Assembly (NCBI GenBank): GCA_030042915.1
Contig: JASHYS010000443.1
Location: 1-18,344, forward strand
Direction of reading: 5' to 3'
DNA: 18,344 nucleotides
Source of the DNA: Acidobacteriaceae bacterium
GTDB taxonomy: Bacteria; Acidobacteriota; Terriglobia; Terriglobales; Acidobacteriaceae
The notes under the pieces were generated by a model. The model was not told the origin of the DNA, made no database searches, and saw only the letters and a list, made by a program, of their open reading frames with translations. This document shows positions 1 to 8,353 of this stretch, one piece after another. The position numbers and the translations under genes are program-made. Within the stretch, counting starts at the first letter, position 1. Each line of letters starts with the position of its first letter.

Positions 1-1002
1 CGAGCCCAGCATGATCACGTTATGCTGCTTGAGGTCGTCCACCGTCACCTCGCGGCTCGGCTTGATCACCGGTTTCAATCCCATTTGTCCGAATAAGTTG
101 GAAAGCATGCCGACGGCCTTCAACTCGCCAAACCCAAGATAAGAGTTTTCGTAATAAAGTTGGCCGGCTCGCGCCACCAAGCCTGGATTCGAAGCAAATT
201 CCTGCGCCACGTGTGGATCGACTGGAGCGCCGCGAAAATCCGTTGCTCCGCGCTTGAATCGGAACAGATCGTTGAAGTTGTCAAGGAGGAATACGGCATC
301 GGGATAAGCAATGACGGGCGTCGGGTCGTTGCCGAGAAAGCTGGCCCAAAAAGTCTTGACCGAATCGGCAGAGTTATCCGCGCTTGTCGGCCAGTTCGAC
401 GCAGCCGGCTGTTTTAGAGCGCCGGCGCGAAACCGTGTGTTTCCCACCCACATACCTGCCCCGAAGATCGCGATCATCAATGCGGCAGCGATGGTCGCGT
501 TCAAGATCGATGGCCTTCTGGCCCGATGCTCCTTCTCCGGAATCAGGGTCCCGGTTCCTTCCGCATCCAATTCGATCGGAAGTGCCGCTTCGCGCTTCAG
601 CGCGGGCTCGCGGACTGGACCTCCATCAGGCGGTTCCACGGCTTCAAAGGTGGGCAGGTAGTGACCCTTCGGAATTTCGATCCAGATTGGATCGTGCACT
701 CCATCAGAGTCGTAGTACTCCTTTAGTTTTTGTCTCAGGCGATGAATCTGAACTCGAACAATGGTGTCCGTCTTCGGATCAAAATCCTGCGGCCGGCTGA
801 AAGCTTCAACACCGATGGTGTATTCCTTCAACGTTTCTGAGCCGTTGTCGTACGCCTTGGCGGCGAGGTACTGCAGCAGATGCTGCAGCATCGACGCGTT
901 GCGAAAGCTCGCTGAGTGAAGGATTTTCTGGATCTGCCGCAGACACTCCTCTTGGCGCGGGAAGTTGGCAACTGCGGTGTTATGATCCTCGATCGGCGCC
1001 AC
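1..1002 (-). CDS. Membrane-anchored winged-helix transcriptional regulator (3' end outside window)
   Basis: An open frame of 334 codons runs off the left edge, so the C-terminus is missing. The start is GTG at 1002: an in-frame TGA lies upstream with no ATG between, and GGAGG sits 7 bases before the GTG. Residues about 20-120 form a winged-helix DNA-binding domain; the core LKEYTIGVEAF, the basic helix IVRVQIHRLRQKLKEYY (81-97) and the wing WIEIPKGHYLP (107-117) match the Trans_reg_C-like domain seen in many acidobacterial one-component regulators. Residues about 166-187 are one hydrophobic transmembrane segment after a basic RARR stretch, leaving the rest outside the membrane. The outer domain (FWASFLGNDPTPVIAYPDAV onward) belongs to no family I can name; it may sense an envelope signal. 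It is transcribed away from the glycan genes. Family call is firm, ligand and targets unknown. Confidence 0.85.
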   Translation of the reverse strand, partial: MAPIEDHNTAVANFPRQEECLRQIQKILHSASFRNASMLQHLLQYLAAKAYDNGSETLKEYTIGVEAFSRPQDFDPKTDTIVRVQIHRLRQKLKEYYDSDGVHDPIWIEIPKGHYLPTFEAVEPPDGGPVREPALKREAALPIELDAEGTGTLIPEKEHRARRPSILNATIAAALMIAIFGAGMWVGNTRFRAGALKQPAASNWPTSADNSADSVKTFWASFLGNDPTPVIAYPDAVFLLDNFNDLFRFKRGATDFRGAPVDPHVAQEFASNPGLVARAGQLYYENSYLGFGELKAVGMLSNLFGQMGLKPVIKPSREVTVDDLKQHNVIMLGS

Positions 1003-1499
1003 GGTGATCCCTCCCTGAGTGGTTTTGTCGCCGTCAGTTCATCCGGTATGGCTATATGGAGCAGCGAGGCATAGAAATTTATCTTTGGTCCGATCCATTT
1101 CGACGCGTGCGCGAGAGGCAATCTCCGCGGGTTTGATTCTACGACGGTTCCTGCCGTATGCATAGAAGGCATTGCGGGGCAGGGATTCGCCGCATAACTG
1201 CCGGCCATCCGGTTTGAATTTACTTCTCTATTAAAGCTATTTTAATGAATCACTTAAAGGAATGTAGGCCATTTGCCGCGCTCCGTCTCGTGCAGCCATC
1301 CCAGCACAGGGATGAACCTCCCTGCGGACGCCCTTGACGGCGCTCGACGCCACTCCGAATGCTGTGCAGTTTGGTCTTAAAAACGGCTGCCAGGTCGGCC
1401 TTCACTTCTGCGGCCGCCCCATCCGAGACCATGCATTCATGCATAGAGATACCCGAGCGCGCAGCGTGAGTATCGAACCCAGGGATTCTGGAGGTATCT
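1003..1499. other. Divergent intergenic region, 497 bases, no convincing gene
   Basis: This stretch separates the minus-strand regulator from the plus-strand small hypothetical gene. Open frames on both strands are short, lack ribosome-binding sites and have no recognisable protein signature. It holds a local AT-rich patch at about 1214-1260 with a perfect 6-base inverted repeat (ATTAAA 1230-1235, TTTAAT 1241-1246) and a loose promoter-like pair TTGAAT (1214-1219) and TATTTT (1238-1243) spaced 18 bases. Near 1431-1442 the palindrome ATGCAT occurs twice, two bases apart. None of these is strong enough to call a site. Confidence 0.5.
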
Positions 1500-1856
1500 A
1501 TGACGGATGCGGCTGTGCAAGAAGCGCTTGAAGACCTGTTTTCTGCTCTCGAAGATTTGGAGACGCAGACAGGGGCGATTCTGCAATTCTTGAAGGAGCG
1601 AAGGATTGCTAGCGACAAAGGTCTCGCTCCGTTTTTGGAGAAAGCGGTAAAAGCAAGATGGCGTGCAACCCGCATAAGATTCAATCACCTGCTTTCGAGT
1701 GCGTCCCAGGCCAACGAGATTTTCCAGGAAAAATCTCCTCCGGTGACTGAGGCCAGGAAAGATCAACAGGCGGTTCAGCAACCGTCTGAAGAGCGCCGGC
1801 ATGTGGAGGAGGTACAGGAGAACTCGAGAAAATTCAGGAACCGGACAAGACAATAG
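1500..1856 (+). CDS. Small hypothetical protein, charged and helix-rich (118 aa)
   Basis: The ATG at 1500 is preceded by GGAG six bases upstream, a good ribosome-binding site. The product is soluble and highly charged: the N-terminal half (ALEDLFSALEDLETQTGAI) has heptad-like leucines that suggest a helical or coiled-coil segment, and the tail (after about residue 75) is rich in E, Q, R and K and probably disordered. It has no signal peptide, membrane segment or cysteine. I do not recognise a family. GC at third positions is lower than in the neighbouring enzyme genes. A longer minus-strand frame overlaps it but has no ribosome-binding site, so this frame is preferred. Its relation to the glycan genes downstream is unknown, since a candidate promoter (1914-1943) separates them. 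Confidence 0.55.
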   Translation: MTDAAVQEALEDLFSALEDLETQTGAILQFLKERRIASDKGLAPFLEKAVKARWRATRIRFNHLLSSASQANEIFQEKSPPVTEARKDQQAVQQPSEERRHVEEVQENSRKFRNRTRQ

Positions 1857-1872
1857 TGATGCGCGGCCGAAT

Positions 1873-1898
1873 AAGCTGGAACGATAGCCGCCCAGCTT
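1873..1898 (+). terminator. Weak hairpin after the 118-aa gene
   Basis: A 7-base perfect stem (AAGCTGG 1873-1879, CCAGCTT 1892-1898) with a 12-base loop starts 17 bases after the stop codon and lies before the next candidate promoter. No T run follows, so termination is only suggested. Confidence 0.25.
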
Positions 1899-1913
1899 CC
1901 ACACTCTCCCTCC

Positions 1914-1943
1914 TTGACAATCGGGCTCGAGTTCTGCTGTGAT
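1914..1943 (+). promoter_or_regulatory. Candidate sigma70-type promoter of the beta-helix gene at 2086
   Basis: A consensus -35 box TTGACA (1914-1919) is followed by an 18-base spacer and TGTGAT (1938-1943, 4 of 6 matches to TATAAT). The start of transcription would be near 1950, giving a leader of about 136 bases that contains the operator-like palindrome at 1981-1999. The same spacing is found before the receptor gene, which raises confidence over a chance TTGACA. Confidence 0.55.
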
Positions 1944-1980
1944 CGTTGCGATCCATGCAATGGTGCAGTGTTCGCCTTGT

Positions 1981-1999
1981 AACAAACGATTGTCTTGTA
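1981..1999 (+). promoter_or_regulatory. Operator-like palindrome, site 1
   Basis: The sequence reads AACAAACGATTGTCTTGTA. Its core ACAA-ACGA-TTGT (1982-1993) is an imperfect palindrome centred on CG, the layout typical of LacI-family operators. The TTGTCTT extension recurs at 11284-11300 and, on the minus strand, at 10720-10736. The core lies at about +33 to +44 from the predicted transcription start, where a bound repressor could block elongation. Confidence 0.6.
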
Positions 2000-2085
2000 C
2001 CATTGCTTCAGAGCATCACCACAACCCGACCCTCCGAGGCGGTGGGCCCGTATGTGGTGGCCGCGCGCAGGGAGTCGCCGGCATC

Positions 2086-3837
2086 ATGAGGAAAAACCTC
2101 GGCGCTCGCATTCTCAAGAATGTACTTGTCTTCATCCCGGCCGTGGGACTGGCCTCTCTCGCCCTTCCGGGGCGCGCGCAAAAGCCGGCCCCGAACCCTG
2201 ACTTTGGACCGACTGTGCTGATCTTCGATCCCTCCATGCCGTCGGCCGCAATTCAGGAACAAATCGACAAAGTCTATGCTGTCGAGCAACACAGCGAGTT
2301 CGGCGCGGCGCGCTATGCTTTGCTCTTTCTGCCCGGTGAGTATCACGTGGACGTGCCCGTAGGTTTCTACACACAGGTGCTGGGCTTGGGCGCGACGCCC
2401 GACGCGGTGCACATCGAAGGTAATGTTCATGCCGACGCCAGCCTGCCCAACAACAATGCGACTTGTACCTTCTGGCGCGCCGCCGAAGGTTTCTCGGTCA
2501 CACCGGCCGGCGGCACCATGCAATGGGCGGTTTCGCAGGCCGCGCCATTGCGCCGCATGCACATTCGCGGCAATCTCGTTCTGCATCAGAACCACGGCTG
2601 GGCCAGCGGCGGGTGGATGTCGGATACGGCGATCGATGGCAATGTGGACTCGGGCACGCAGCAGCAGTGGATCTCGCGCAACAGCGAGTGGCAAAGCTGG
2701 ACCGGCTCGAATTGGAATATGGTTTTTGTCGGCGTACCCAATCCGCCGCAGGGTGAATGGCCGTCGCCGCCCTATACCAAGGTCGAACATACGCCCATCG
2801 TCCGCGAGAAGCCGTTTCTGGTTGTCGACGCCGCGGGTAAATGGAGTGTGCGCGTACCCGCGTTGCGCACCTCCAGCCAGGGCATCACCTGGCGCGCCGG
2901 AAACACGCCGGGACGTTCAATTCCTCTGAGCACTTTTTACATCGCGCGCCCCGGGGTCGACACCGCCGCAAGTATCAACGCAAAGCTGGCCGCAGGTAAG
3001 AATCTGTTTTTGACGCCCGGAATCTACGACCTCGACGATTCCATCCGCGTTACGCGCCCCAACACGGTGGTAATGGGCCTGGGCTTTGCTACATTGCGGC
3101 CCACGCGCGGCACAGCAGCCATGACGACGGCTGACGCTGACGGCATCGAAATCACAGGTCTGCTTTTCGACGCCGGGCCGGCGCCATCTCCGGTGCTGCT
3201 CGAGGTGGGGCCTGAGGGCAGCCATGCCAATCACGAACAAAATCCCATCTGCCTGCACGACGTGTTCTTCCGTGTCGGCGGCGCCACTCTGGGCCGGGCG
3301 CAGGTGAACCTCCGCATCAACAGCTCGGAAACCATCCTCGATCACACCTGGATCTGGCGTGCCGATCACGGCGCTGGAGTGGGATGGACGAGCAACACCA
3401 GCGACAGCGGCCTGGTGGTGAATGGCGATCGCGTCACGGCTTACGGTCTCTTTGTCGAACATCACCAGCAGTTTCAGGTACTGTGGAATGGCAACGCGGG
3501 CCGCACTTATTTCTATCAATCCGAGATTCCCTACGATCCGCCCGACCAGGCAAGTTACACCAGCGCCAAGGGCATCAATGGCTGGGCCTCTTATAAAGTG
3601 GCTGATGGCGTCACCAGTCACCAAGCGTGGGGTCTCGGCGTTTACAGTGTTTTTTTGCATCCTGCTGTCGCGCTCACTCGCGCTATTGAAGTTCCCCGCA
3701 GCCCCGAAGTGCGGTTCCATCACATGATTACGGTGGCGCTGGGCAATAAAGGCGAAATCTCCAATGTGATTGACGATACCGGAGGTCCAACCGCGATCGG
3801 GCCGCGCGTCCTGCCCAAGGTGGCTGAGTTTCCATAG
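2086..3837 (+). CDS. Secreted double beta-helix protein, GH55-like (583 aa)
   Basis: The chosen ATG (2086) opens a signal peptide, MRKN... with a hydrophobic core (VLVFIPAVGLASLAL) and likely cleavage near GRA-Q; AGGGAG lies 11 bases upstream. An in-frame ATG at 1939 would add 49 residues overlapping the promoter and operator and is rejected. The mature protein has two similar halves: LFLPGEYHVDVPVGFYTQVLGLG-type sequence near residue 90 and LFLTPGIYDL...NTVVMGLG near residue 310, as in right-handed beta-helix proteins with tandem helices. Near residues 458-480, VEHH...GRTYFYQSE resembles the EH...QTE region of GH55 beta-1,3-glucanases. Homologues I recall from actinobacteria and fungi are annotated vaguely (adenylyl cyclase, coagulation factor 5/8-like). 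It is likely a secreted glycan-active enzyme; the exact reaction is not known. First gene of the exported-enzyme block. Confidence 0.75.
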   Translation: MRKNLGARILKNVLVFIPAVGLASLALPGRAQKPAPNPDFGPTVLIFDPSMPSAAIQEQIDKVYAVEQHSEFGAARYALLFLPGEYHVDVPVGFYTQVLGLGATPDAVHIEGNVHADASLPNNNATCTFWRAAEGFSVTPAGGTMQWAVSQAAPLRRMHIRGNLVLHQNHGWASGGWMSDTAIDGNVDSGTQQQWISRNSEWQSWTGSNWNMVFVGVPNPPQGEWPSPPYTKVEHTPIVREKPFLVVDAAGKWSVRVPALRTSSQGITWRAGNTPGRSIPLSTFYIARPGVDTAASINAKLAAGKNLFLTPGIYDLDDSIRVTRPNTVVMGLGFATLRPTRGTAAMTTADADGIEITGLLFDAGPAPSPVLLEVGPEGSHANHEQNPICLHDVFFRVGGATLGRAQVNLRINSSETILDHTWIWRADHGAGVGWTSNTSDSGLVVNGDRVTAYGLFVEHHQQFQVLWNGNAGRTYFYQSEIPYDPPDQASYTSAKGINGWASYKVADGVTSHQAWGLGVYSVFLHPAVALTRAIEVPRSPEVRFHHMITVALGNKGEISNVIDDTGGPTAIGPRVLPKVAEFP

Positions 3838-3956
3838 CGAAACGAGGGCGCCCTGCTCAAGACCGAGCTTTCTCCGAGCCCGGAATCTTGGGGATGAACG
3901 GAAACATGGAAGCTGCATACATTCGCGCGCGTTACCTCGATCCCAGCGAGGGACCT

Positions 3957-6926
3957 ATGAATTTGAAATGGCGTTCACTGCCCTGGATTGTCGTATTCCT
4001 TGGAATTCTTGTTCCGCTGCATGCGCAATCGGTTTATTCAACTCGCCTCGATGATCCAGAGGCCATTTATCTTGGCAATGCGCGTTTCCCCATTGACGCA
4101 ACTGGCTCGGCCGACAGCAGCGCGGTCATCCAGTCTGCCATCGACGCAGCCGAAGCGGAGCACGGTGAGGGCATTGTCTTTGTGCCCGAAGGCCGCTATC
4201 GGATCACTCGAACCATCTACGTCTGGCCGGGAGTACGCATCATCGGCTACGGCGCGAATCGTCCGGTCTTCGTTCTGCCAGCCAACACTCCCGGATTTCA
4301 AAGTGACCTCGGCTACATGTTTCTGTTTGCAGGAGCCCGTCCTGACAGCACTCACGCGCAATACCGGTTTCCCGCCCGTCCCGATGAACCGCCGACGCTG
4401 GGAACTGTGCCGCCGAACAACACCATCCCCGACGCAAATCCAGGCACGTTCTACTCGGCAATGAGCAATGTCGATTTCGACCTGGGGTCCGGCAATCCCG
4501 CTGCGGTAGCCATCCGTTTCCATGTCGCGCAGCACTGCTATCTCTCGCACATTGACTTTCACATTGGCTCAGGTCTCGCCGCTCTCAAAGATATCGGCAA
4601 TGAAAGCGAAGACCTCCATTTCTACGGTGGCAAATACGGAATCGTCACCATCCGGCCTTCTCCAGGCTGGCAATATACGCTGCTCGATTCCACTTTCGAA
4701 GGCCAGAGCATTGCTGCTATCAAAGAACACGAGGCTGGCTTGGTTCTGGTTCACGATGGGTTTCGCAATGTTCCACAGGCCATCGACATCGACGCGGGCT
4801 ATCCCGACGAGCTCTGGATCGAGAACTCTCGCTTCGAAAACATCACTGGCCCCGCAATCACCATCAGCGACGAGAAGAACGCGCGGACTGAAATCAACGT
4901 CGTTAATGCAGCATGTAAAAACGTAAAGACTTTCGCCCATTTTCGCGATAGTGGACAGAACGTAGCCGGCCCGGCAGAAAATTATGAGGTCCGTTCCTTC
5001 GAGCATGGGCTCACCATGCATGGGCCGGGAGACACGGGCGCGATTCGCACCAGTTTCGACGCAAAACCTTCACCGTCCCTTCCGTCTCCTGGCCCGGCTA
5101 TCCCACCGCTTCCTCCCGCCGGTTCCTGGGTCAACCTGCGTTCGCTGGGCGTGAAAGGCGATGGAACCACCGACGACACTGATGCCATCCGCAGGGCTAT
5201 CGCGGAAAATCGCGTTCTCTATGTGCCAATGGGGCGCTACGTCGTTACCGGGACGATCAAGCTACGCCCGGATACTGTGCTCATCGGCCTGCACCCGAGC
5301 ATGACCCAGCTCGACATACCCGACGGCACACGTGCATTTCAAGGCCCCGGCACGCCGGTTCCGCTCCTCGAGTCTCCACTAGGCGGCCACAACATCGTCA
5401 CCGGCATTGGCCTCTATACCAACGGAATCAACAGCCGCGCCGTTGGTGCCCTATGGCAGGCGGGCGCGGACTCTCTGATGGACGACGTGCGCTTTCTGGG
5501 CGGCCATGGCACCAATGCGCTGGACGGGACCCGAATGAATCCCTACAACAACACGCACACCGCCGATCCCGATATCCGCCGCCGCTGGGACAATCAATAT
5601 CCCAGTTTGTGGGTGACAGACGGCGGGGGCGGCACCTTCGCCGACATCTGGACACCGAACACTTTTGCGCAAGCCGGCATGTATGTCTCTGATACCGATA
5701 CTCCCGGGCACGTATATGAGCTATCCAGCGAGCATCATGTCCGTAACGAAGTGAAACTTGTGCGGGTGAAGAACTGGAAGATCGACGCACTCCAAACCGA
5801 AGAAGAGCGTGGTGAAAGCCCCTTTGCGCTTCCCCTGTCCATCGAGCAGTCCTCGAACATCACCATTGCGAACTACCACGGCTACCGCGTGGTCAGCAGT
5901 TATCAGCCGTTTCCCTTCGCCATCAAGGTTTCTCAGTCGAGTCAAATTCACTTCCGCAATGTGCACGTATATAGCAACAGCAAGGTGTCCTTCGATAATT
6001 CCGTTGCCGATGCAACCCATCACCAGGAGGTTCGAGCCAGGGAGTTTGCGTCGCTCGATGTGCCGGGCGTGCCTGGTCCGCCAGCTCAAAGCGACCTATC
6101 ATCGATTCTTCCTGAAGGCGCGCGAGTAAAACAGCTCGCAACCGGATTCTTCAACATTTCCGGCGCGGCCGTCGATCCGGGCGGCCAGCTCTACTTTGTC
6201 GACGCGCACTGGCAGCGCATCTACCGCTGGTCGCTCGAGAACTCCGAAGCTCAAGTGGTTCGCGACAACCCGCTCGATCCGGTCAATCTCGCCTTTGATC
6301 GCACCGGCGATCTGCTCGTGGTGTCGTACCAGGGAAATGGCACCGTTTGCGCCTTTCGTCCCGGCTCGCCCGAAACGCAGATAACGTTGCTCAAACCGGA
6401 ACCCGCGCAACCGCGCCCGGCAATGACTGCCTTCTTGCCCGTTGCTGTCTGGTCCAGTCCCGATCTGGCCATCAAGACTCCTTGGCAATATGTGTCTCCA
6501 GACGGCAGCGTATTCATCCCGGCAAGCGATTCTTTCGTAAACGGCGAGCTGCGCTGGGGTACGAAGTTGGCCAACGTGCTGCACGCGTCTGGCCTTGAAA
6601 GCGTGGCTCCCGGTCATCCCGTCTTTATCACAGATGAGTCAGAGCAGAGGACCTACAAAGTCGATGTGCAATCCGACGGATCGTTCGGTGCGGCTGCGCT
6701 CTTTGCCGAAGACGGAGGTGAGGCTGTTGCGCAGGATAAGAACGGCGATGTCTACCTCGCTGCGGAACAGGTTCTCGTCTACAGCCCGGACGGAAGGTTC
6801 TTGGGGAGAATCGATGTTCCCGAGCGGCCGATCGATCTGGTATTCGGTGGTTCCGATCACCGAACTCTCTACATCCTTACCCATGCGTCGCTCTATGCAG
6901 TTCAAATCAAAATTCCCGGTCTCTAG
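3957..6926 (+). CDS. Secreted tandem Pectate_lyase_3 / GH55-like protein fused to a C-terminal beta-propeller (989 aa)
   Basis: The ATG at 3957 gives a clean signal peptide (MNLKWRSLPWIVVFLGILV, cleavage near HA-QS) with GAGGGA just upstream; an ATG at 3888 would add 23 charged residues in front and is less likely. Residues about 30-365 form a first Pectate_lyase_3-type beta-helix (VFVPEGRYRITRTIYVWPG). A proline-rich linker follows at about 370-390. A second beta-helix starts at LGVKGDGTTDDTDAIRRAI (about 395) and runs to about 700; it contains SEHH (E592) and QTE (E615), matching the EHH...QSE spacing of the preceding gene within one residue. Two Pectate_lyase_3 helices in one chain are the GH55 architecture. 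Residues about 720-989 resemble an SMP-30/NHL beta-propeller (AAVDPGGQLYFVDAHWQRIY, LAFDRTGDLLVVSY). It starts 119 bases after the previous gene, probably in one operon. Substrate unproven: glucan or pectin. Confidence 0.8.
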   Translation: MNLKWRSLPWIVVFLGILVPLHAQSVYSTRLDDPEAIYLGNARFPIDATGSADSSAVIQSAIDAAEAEHGEGIVFVPEGRYRITRTIYVWPGVRIIGYGANRPVFVLPANTPGFQSDLGYMFLFAGARPDSTHAQYRFPARPDEPPTLGTVPPNNTIPDANPGTFYSAMSNVDFDLGSGNPAAVAIRFHVAQHCYLSHIDFHIGSGLAALKDIGNESEDLHFYGGKYGIVTIRPSPGWQYTLLDSTFEGQSIAAIKEHEAGLVLVHDGFRNVPQAIDIDAGYPDELWIENSRFENITGPAITISDEKNARTEINVVNAACKNVKTFAHFRDSGQNVAGPAENYEVRSFEHGLTMHGPGDTGAIRTSFDAKPSPSLPSPGPAIPPLPPAGSWVNLRSLGVKGDGTTDDTDAIRRAIAENRVLYVPMGRYVVTGTIKLRPDTVLIGLHPSMTQLDIPDGTRAFQGPGTPVPLLESPLGGHNIVTGIGLYTNGINSRAVGALWQAGADSLMDDVRFLGGHGTNALDGTRMNPYNNTHTADPDIRRRWDNQYPSLWVTDGGGGTFADIWTPNTFAQAGMYVSDTDTPGHVYELSSEHHVRNEVKLVRVKNWKIDALQTEEERGESPFALPLSIEQSSNITIANYHGYRVVSSYQPFPFAIKVSQSSQIHFRNVHVYSNSKVSFDNSVADATHHQEVRAREFASLDVPGVPGPPAQSDLSSILPEGARVKQLATGFFNISGAAVDPGGQLYFVDAHWQRIYRWSLENSEAQVVRDNPLDPVNLAFDRTGDLLVVSYQGNGTVCAFRPGSPETQITLLKPEPAQPRPAMTAFLPVAVWSSPDLAIKTPWQYVSPDGSVFIPASDSFVNGELRWGTKLANVLHASGLESVAPGHPVFITDESEQRTYKVDVQSDGSFGAAALFAEDGGEAVAQDKNGDVYLAAEQVLVYSPDGRFLGRIDVPERPIDLVFGGSDHRTLYILTHASLYAVQIKIPGL

Positions 6927-7007
6927 AGAGGGTTGCTTGCGTATGTTCTCTTTTTCGCGTGCCGTGATTGCGATGAGTTGTTAGCCGGCTAAAAAAAGGA
7001 TGAAAGG

Positions 7008-7031
7008 CTGAAGGAAGTTCTCAACCTTCAG
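7008..7031 (+). other. Hairpin in the 6927-7083 spacer
   Basis: CTGAAGG (7008-7014) and CCTTCAG (7025-7031) form a perfect 7-base stem with a 10-base loop, 38 bases before the ribosome-binding site of the DUF362 gene. No T run follows. It may be a processing or attenuation element, or nothing. The spacer also holds a 12-base perfect palindrome TTAGCCGGCTAA (6981-6992) followed by an A run. Confidence 0.3.
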
Positions 7032-7083
7032 GGAAGCCGGCCTTGCCAAGGACATTATCTTTGTATACGGAGGAGTCAGACAA

Positions 7084-8331
7084 ATGGAAATGACGCGCCG
7101 GCAATTTGCCCTGTCAATTGCAGCTGCCAGCAGTATGGGCCCCTCGTTGTTCGAACCCACGCTTTCTCCATTGGGTGTTCCGCGCGGCGTAGTTCCTGGG
7201 CGGGTCACCTGGGCGCACGATCCGGCCGCCGTCACCTGGGACGGGACTGGATCCTGGTGGACGGATGCCAATAACAGTCAGTCTGTCATTGACCATATGG
7301 TCTCGCGCTCCCTCTGTGCTCTCACCGATCAAAAAAACGATGCCCAGGCGTGGAGCGCCATCTTTCGCTATTTTAATCGCACTCATGGCCGCGGCAACAC
7401 GGGATACAAGGCCGGCGAGAAGATCGCCATCAAGGCCAACCTCAACAACACGGTAGACCATGGCACCATCGAGCGCCTGAACTCGTCGCCCCAACTCTTG
7501 CTTTCGCTCGTCCGGCAGTTGGCGGGGCAGGGAAGAGTGCCGCAATCGTCGATCACCATCTTCGACTCCAGCCGGTTTATTCCGGGCAATCTTTACGACA
7601 AGATTCACAATGAGTTCGCCGGCGTCAAATTCGTCGACCATATCGGCGGCGACGGCCGCGCCATGGCTGAATTCAAACCCGACGCGATTCCTTTCTCGAT
7701 TCCAAGCCGCAACGCGAAGGGACTCGATACCACGGTGGTTGAGGCGGCTTACCTCATCGATGCCGCGGTGATGCGGGCGCATGTGAGTTCAGGAGTCACA
7801 CTTTGCGCAAAGAATCTGTTCGGTGCGACGAGTATTTATACCGACTGGCACAAAAACGCGCATGATGGCTTCGCCCACAACCGCGATGGCTCGCCGAGTT
7901 ACTCGGCTTTTACCGACTTTCTGGGTCATAAGGATCTCGGCGAGAAGACGGTTCTTTTTGTTCTCGATGCGCTGTATGGAAACGACAACGTGGATGGTCC
8001 GCCTCATCGTAAATGGAAGATGACGCCCTTTAACGACGCCTGGCCGAACAGCATCTTCATGTCGCTTGACGGCGTGGCCATTGATTCCGTCGGTTTCGAT
8101 TTCCTCACGTCGGAATGGCCTGACCTTCCCGATATTGCCAATGCCGACAATTATCTGCGCGAATCCGCGCTGGCGCACGATCCGCCGTCGAAGACGTTCT
8201 ACGACCCCGAACACGACGGCGTCCAATGCCGCAGCCTCGGAGTTTTCGAACATTGGAACAATGGAACGGAGAAGAAGTACTCACGCAATCTCGGCGGTGC
8301 ACGCGGGATCGAATTGTTTCGGGTCAGCTGA
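7084..8331 (+). CDS. DUF362 domain-containing protein with Tat-like signal (415 aa)
   Basis: ATG at 7084 has an excellent ribosome-binding site (GGAGGAG, 8 bases upstream). The N-terminus MEMTRRQFALSIAAASS is a twin-arginine-like export signal (RR followed by a short hydrophobic stretch). The body resembles DUF362 proteins: IAIKANLNNT near residue 118, a nucleotide-fold-like SSITIFDSSRFIPG near 160, VMRAHVSSGVTLCAKNLFG near 230-250 and LFVLDALYGNDN near 300. No CxxC or ferredoxin-type cysteine cluster is seen, unlike the ferredoxin-fused members of the family. The biochemical role of DUF362 is not known to me; Tat export suggests folding, possibly with a cofactor, before transport. It lies between glycan-active genes and 22 bases before the CBM6-like gene, so it probably belongs to the same operon and acts in the periplasm. 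Confidence 0.8.
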   Translation: MEMTRRQFALSIAAASSMGPSLFEPTLSPLGVPRGVVPGRVTWAHDPAAVTWDGTGSWWTDANNSQSVIDHMVSRSLCALTDQKNDAQAWSAIFRYFNRTHGRGNTGYKAGEKIAIKANLNNTVDHGTIERLNSSPQLLLSLVRQLAGQGRVPQSSITIFDSSRFIPGNLYDKIHNEFAGVKFVDHIGGDGRAMAEFKPDAIPFSIPSRNAKGLDTTVVEAAYLIDAAVMRAHVSSGVTLCAKNLFGATSIYTDWHKNAHDGFAHNRDGSPSYSAFTDFLGHKDLGEKTVLFVLDALYGNDNVDGPPHRKWKMTPFNDAWPNSIFMSLDGVAIDSVGFDFLTSEWPDLPDIANADNYLRESALAHDPPSKTFYDPEHDGVQCRSLGVFEHWNNGTEKKYSRNLGGARGIELFRVS

Positions 8332-8353
8332 TTAGCTTTGCAGAGAGTCGATA

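Noticed and set aside
1437..2003. Minus-strand open frame of 188 codons over the small hypothetical gene and the promoter region
   Set aside because: It has no ribosome-binding site or recognisable domain and is rich in Arg, Ser and Cys as in antisense frames; the plus-strand frame has a good ribosome-binding site.
2008..2790. Minus-strand open frame of 260 codons inside the first beta-helix gene
   Set aside because: It is antisense to a gene with a signal peptide and clear family pattern, and its own translation has no family pattern.
2917..3918. Minus-strand open frame of 333 codons
   Set aside because: It lies wholly opposite the first beta-helix gene and has no domain signature.
6981..6992. 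Palindrome TTAGCCGGCTAA followed by an A run as a terminator
   Set aside because: There is no loop, and the run is A on the plus strand; on the minus strand there is no transcript to end here.
7043..7069. TTGCCA with TATACG as a promoter for the DUF362 gene
   Set aside because: The spacer is only 15 bases, the -10 match is poor, and the second box runs into the ribosome-binding site.
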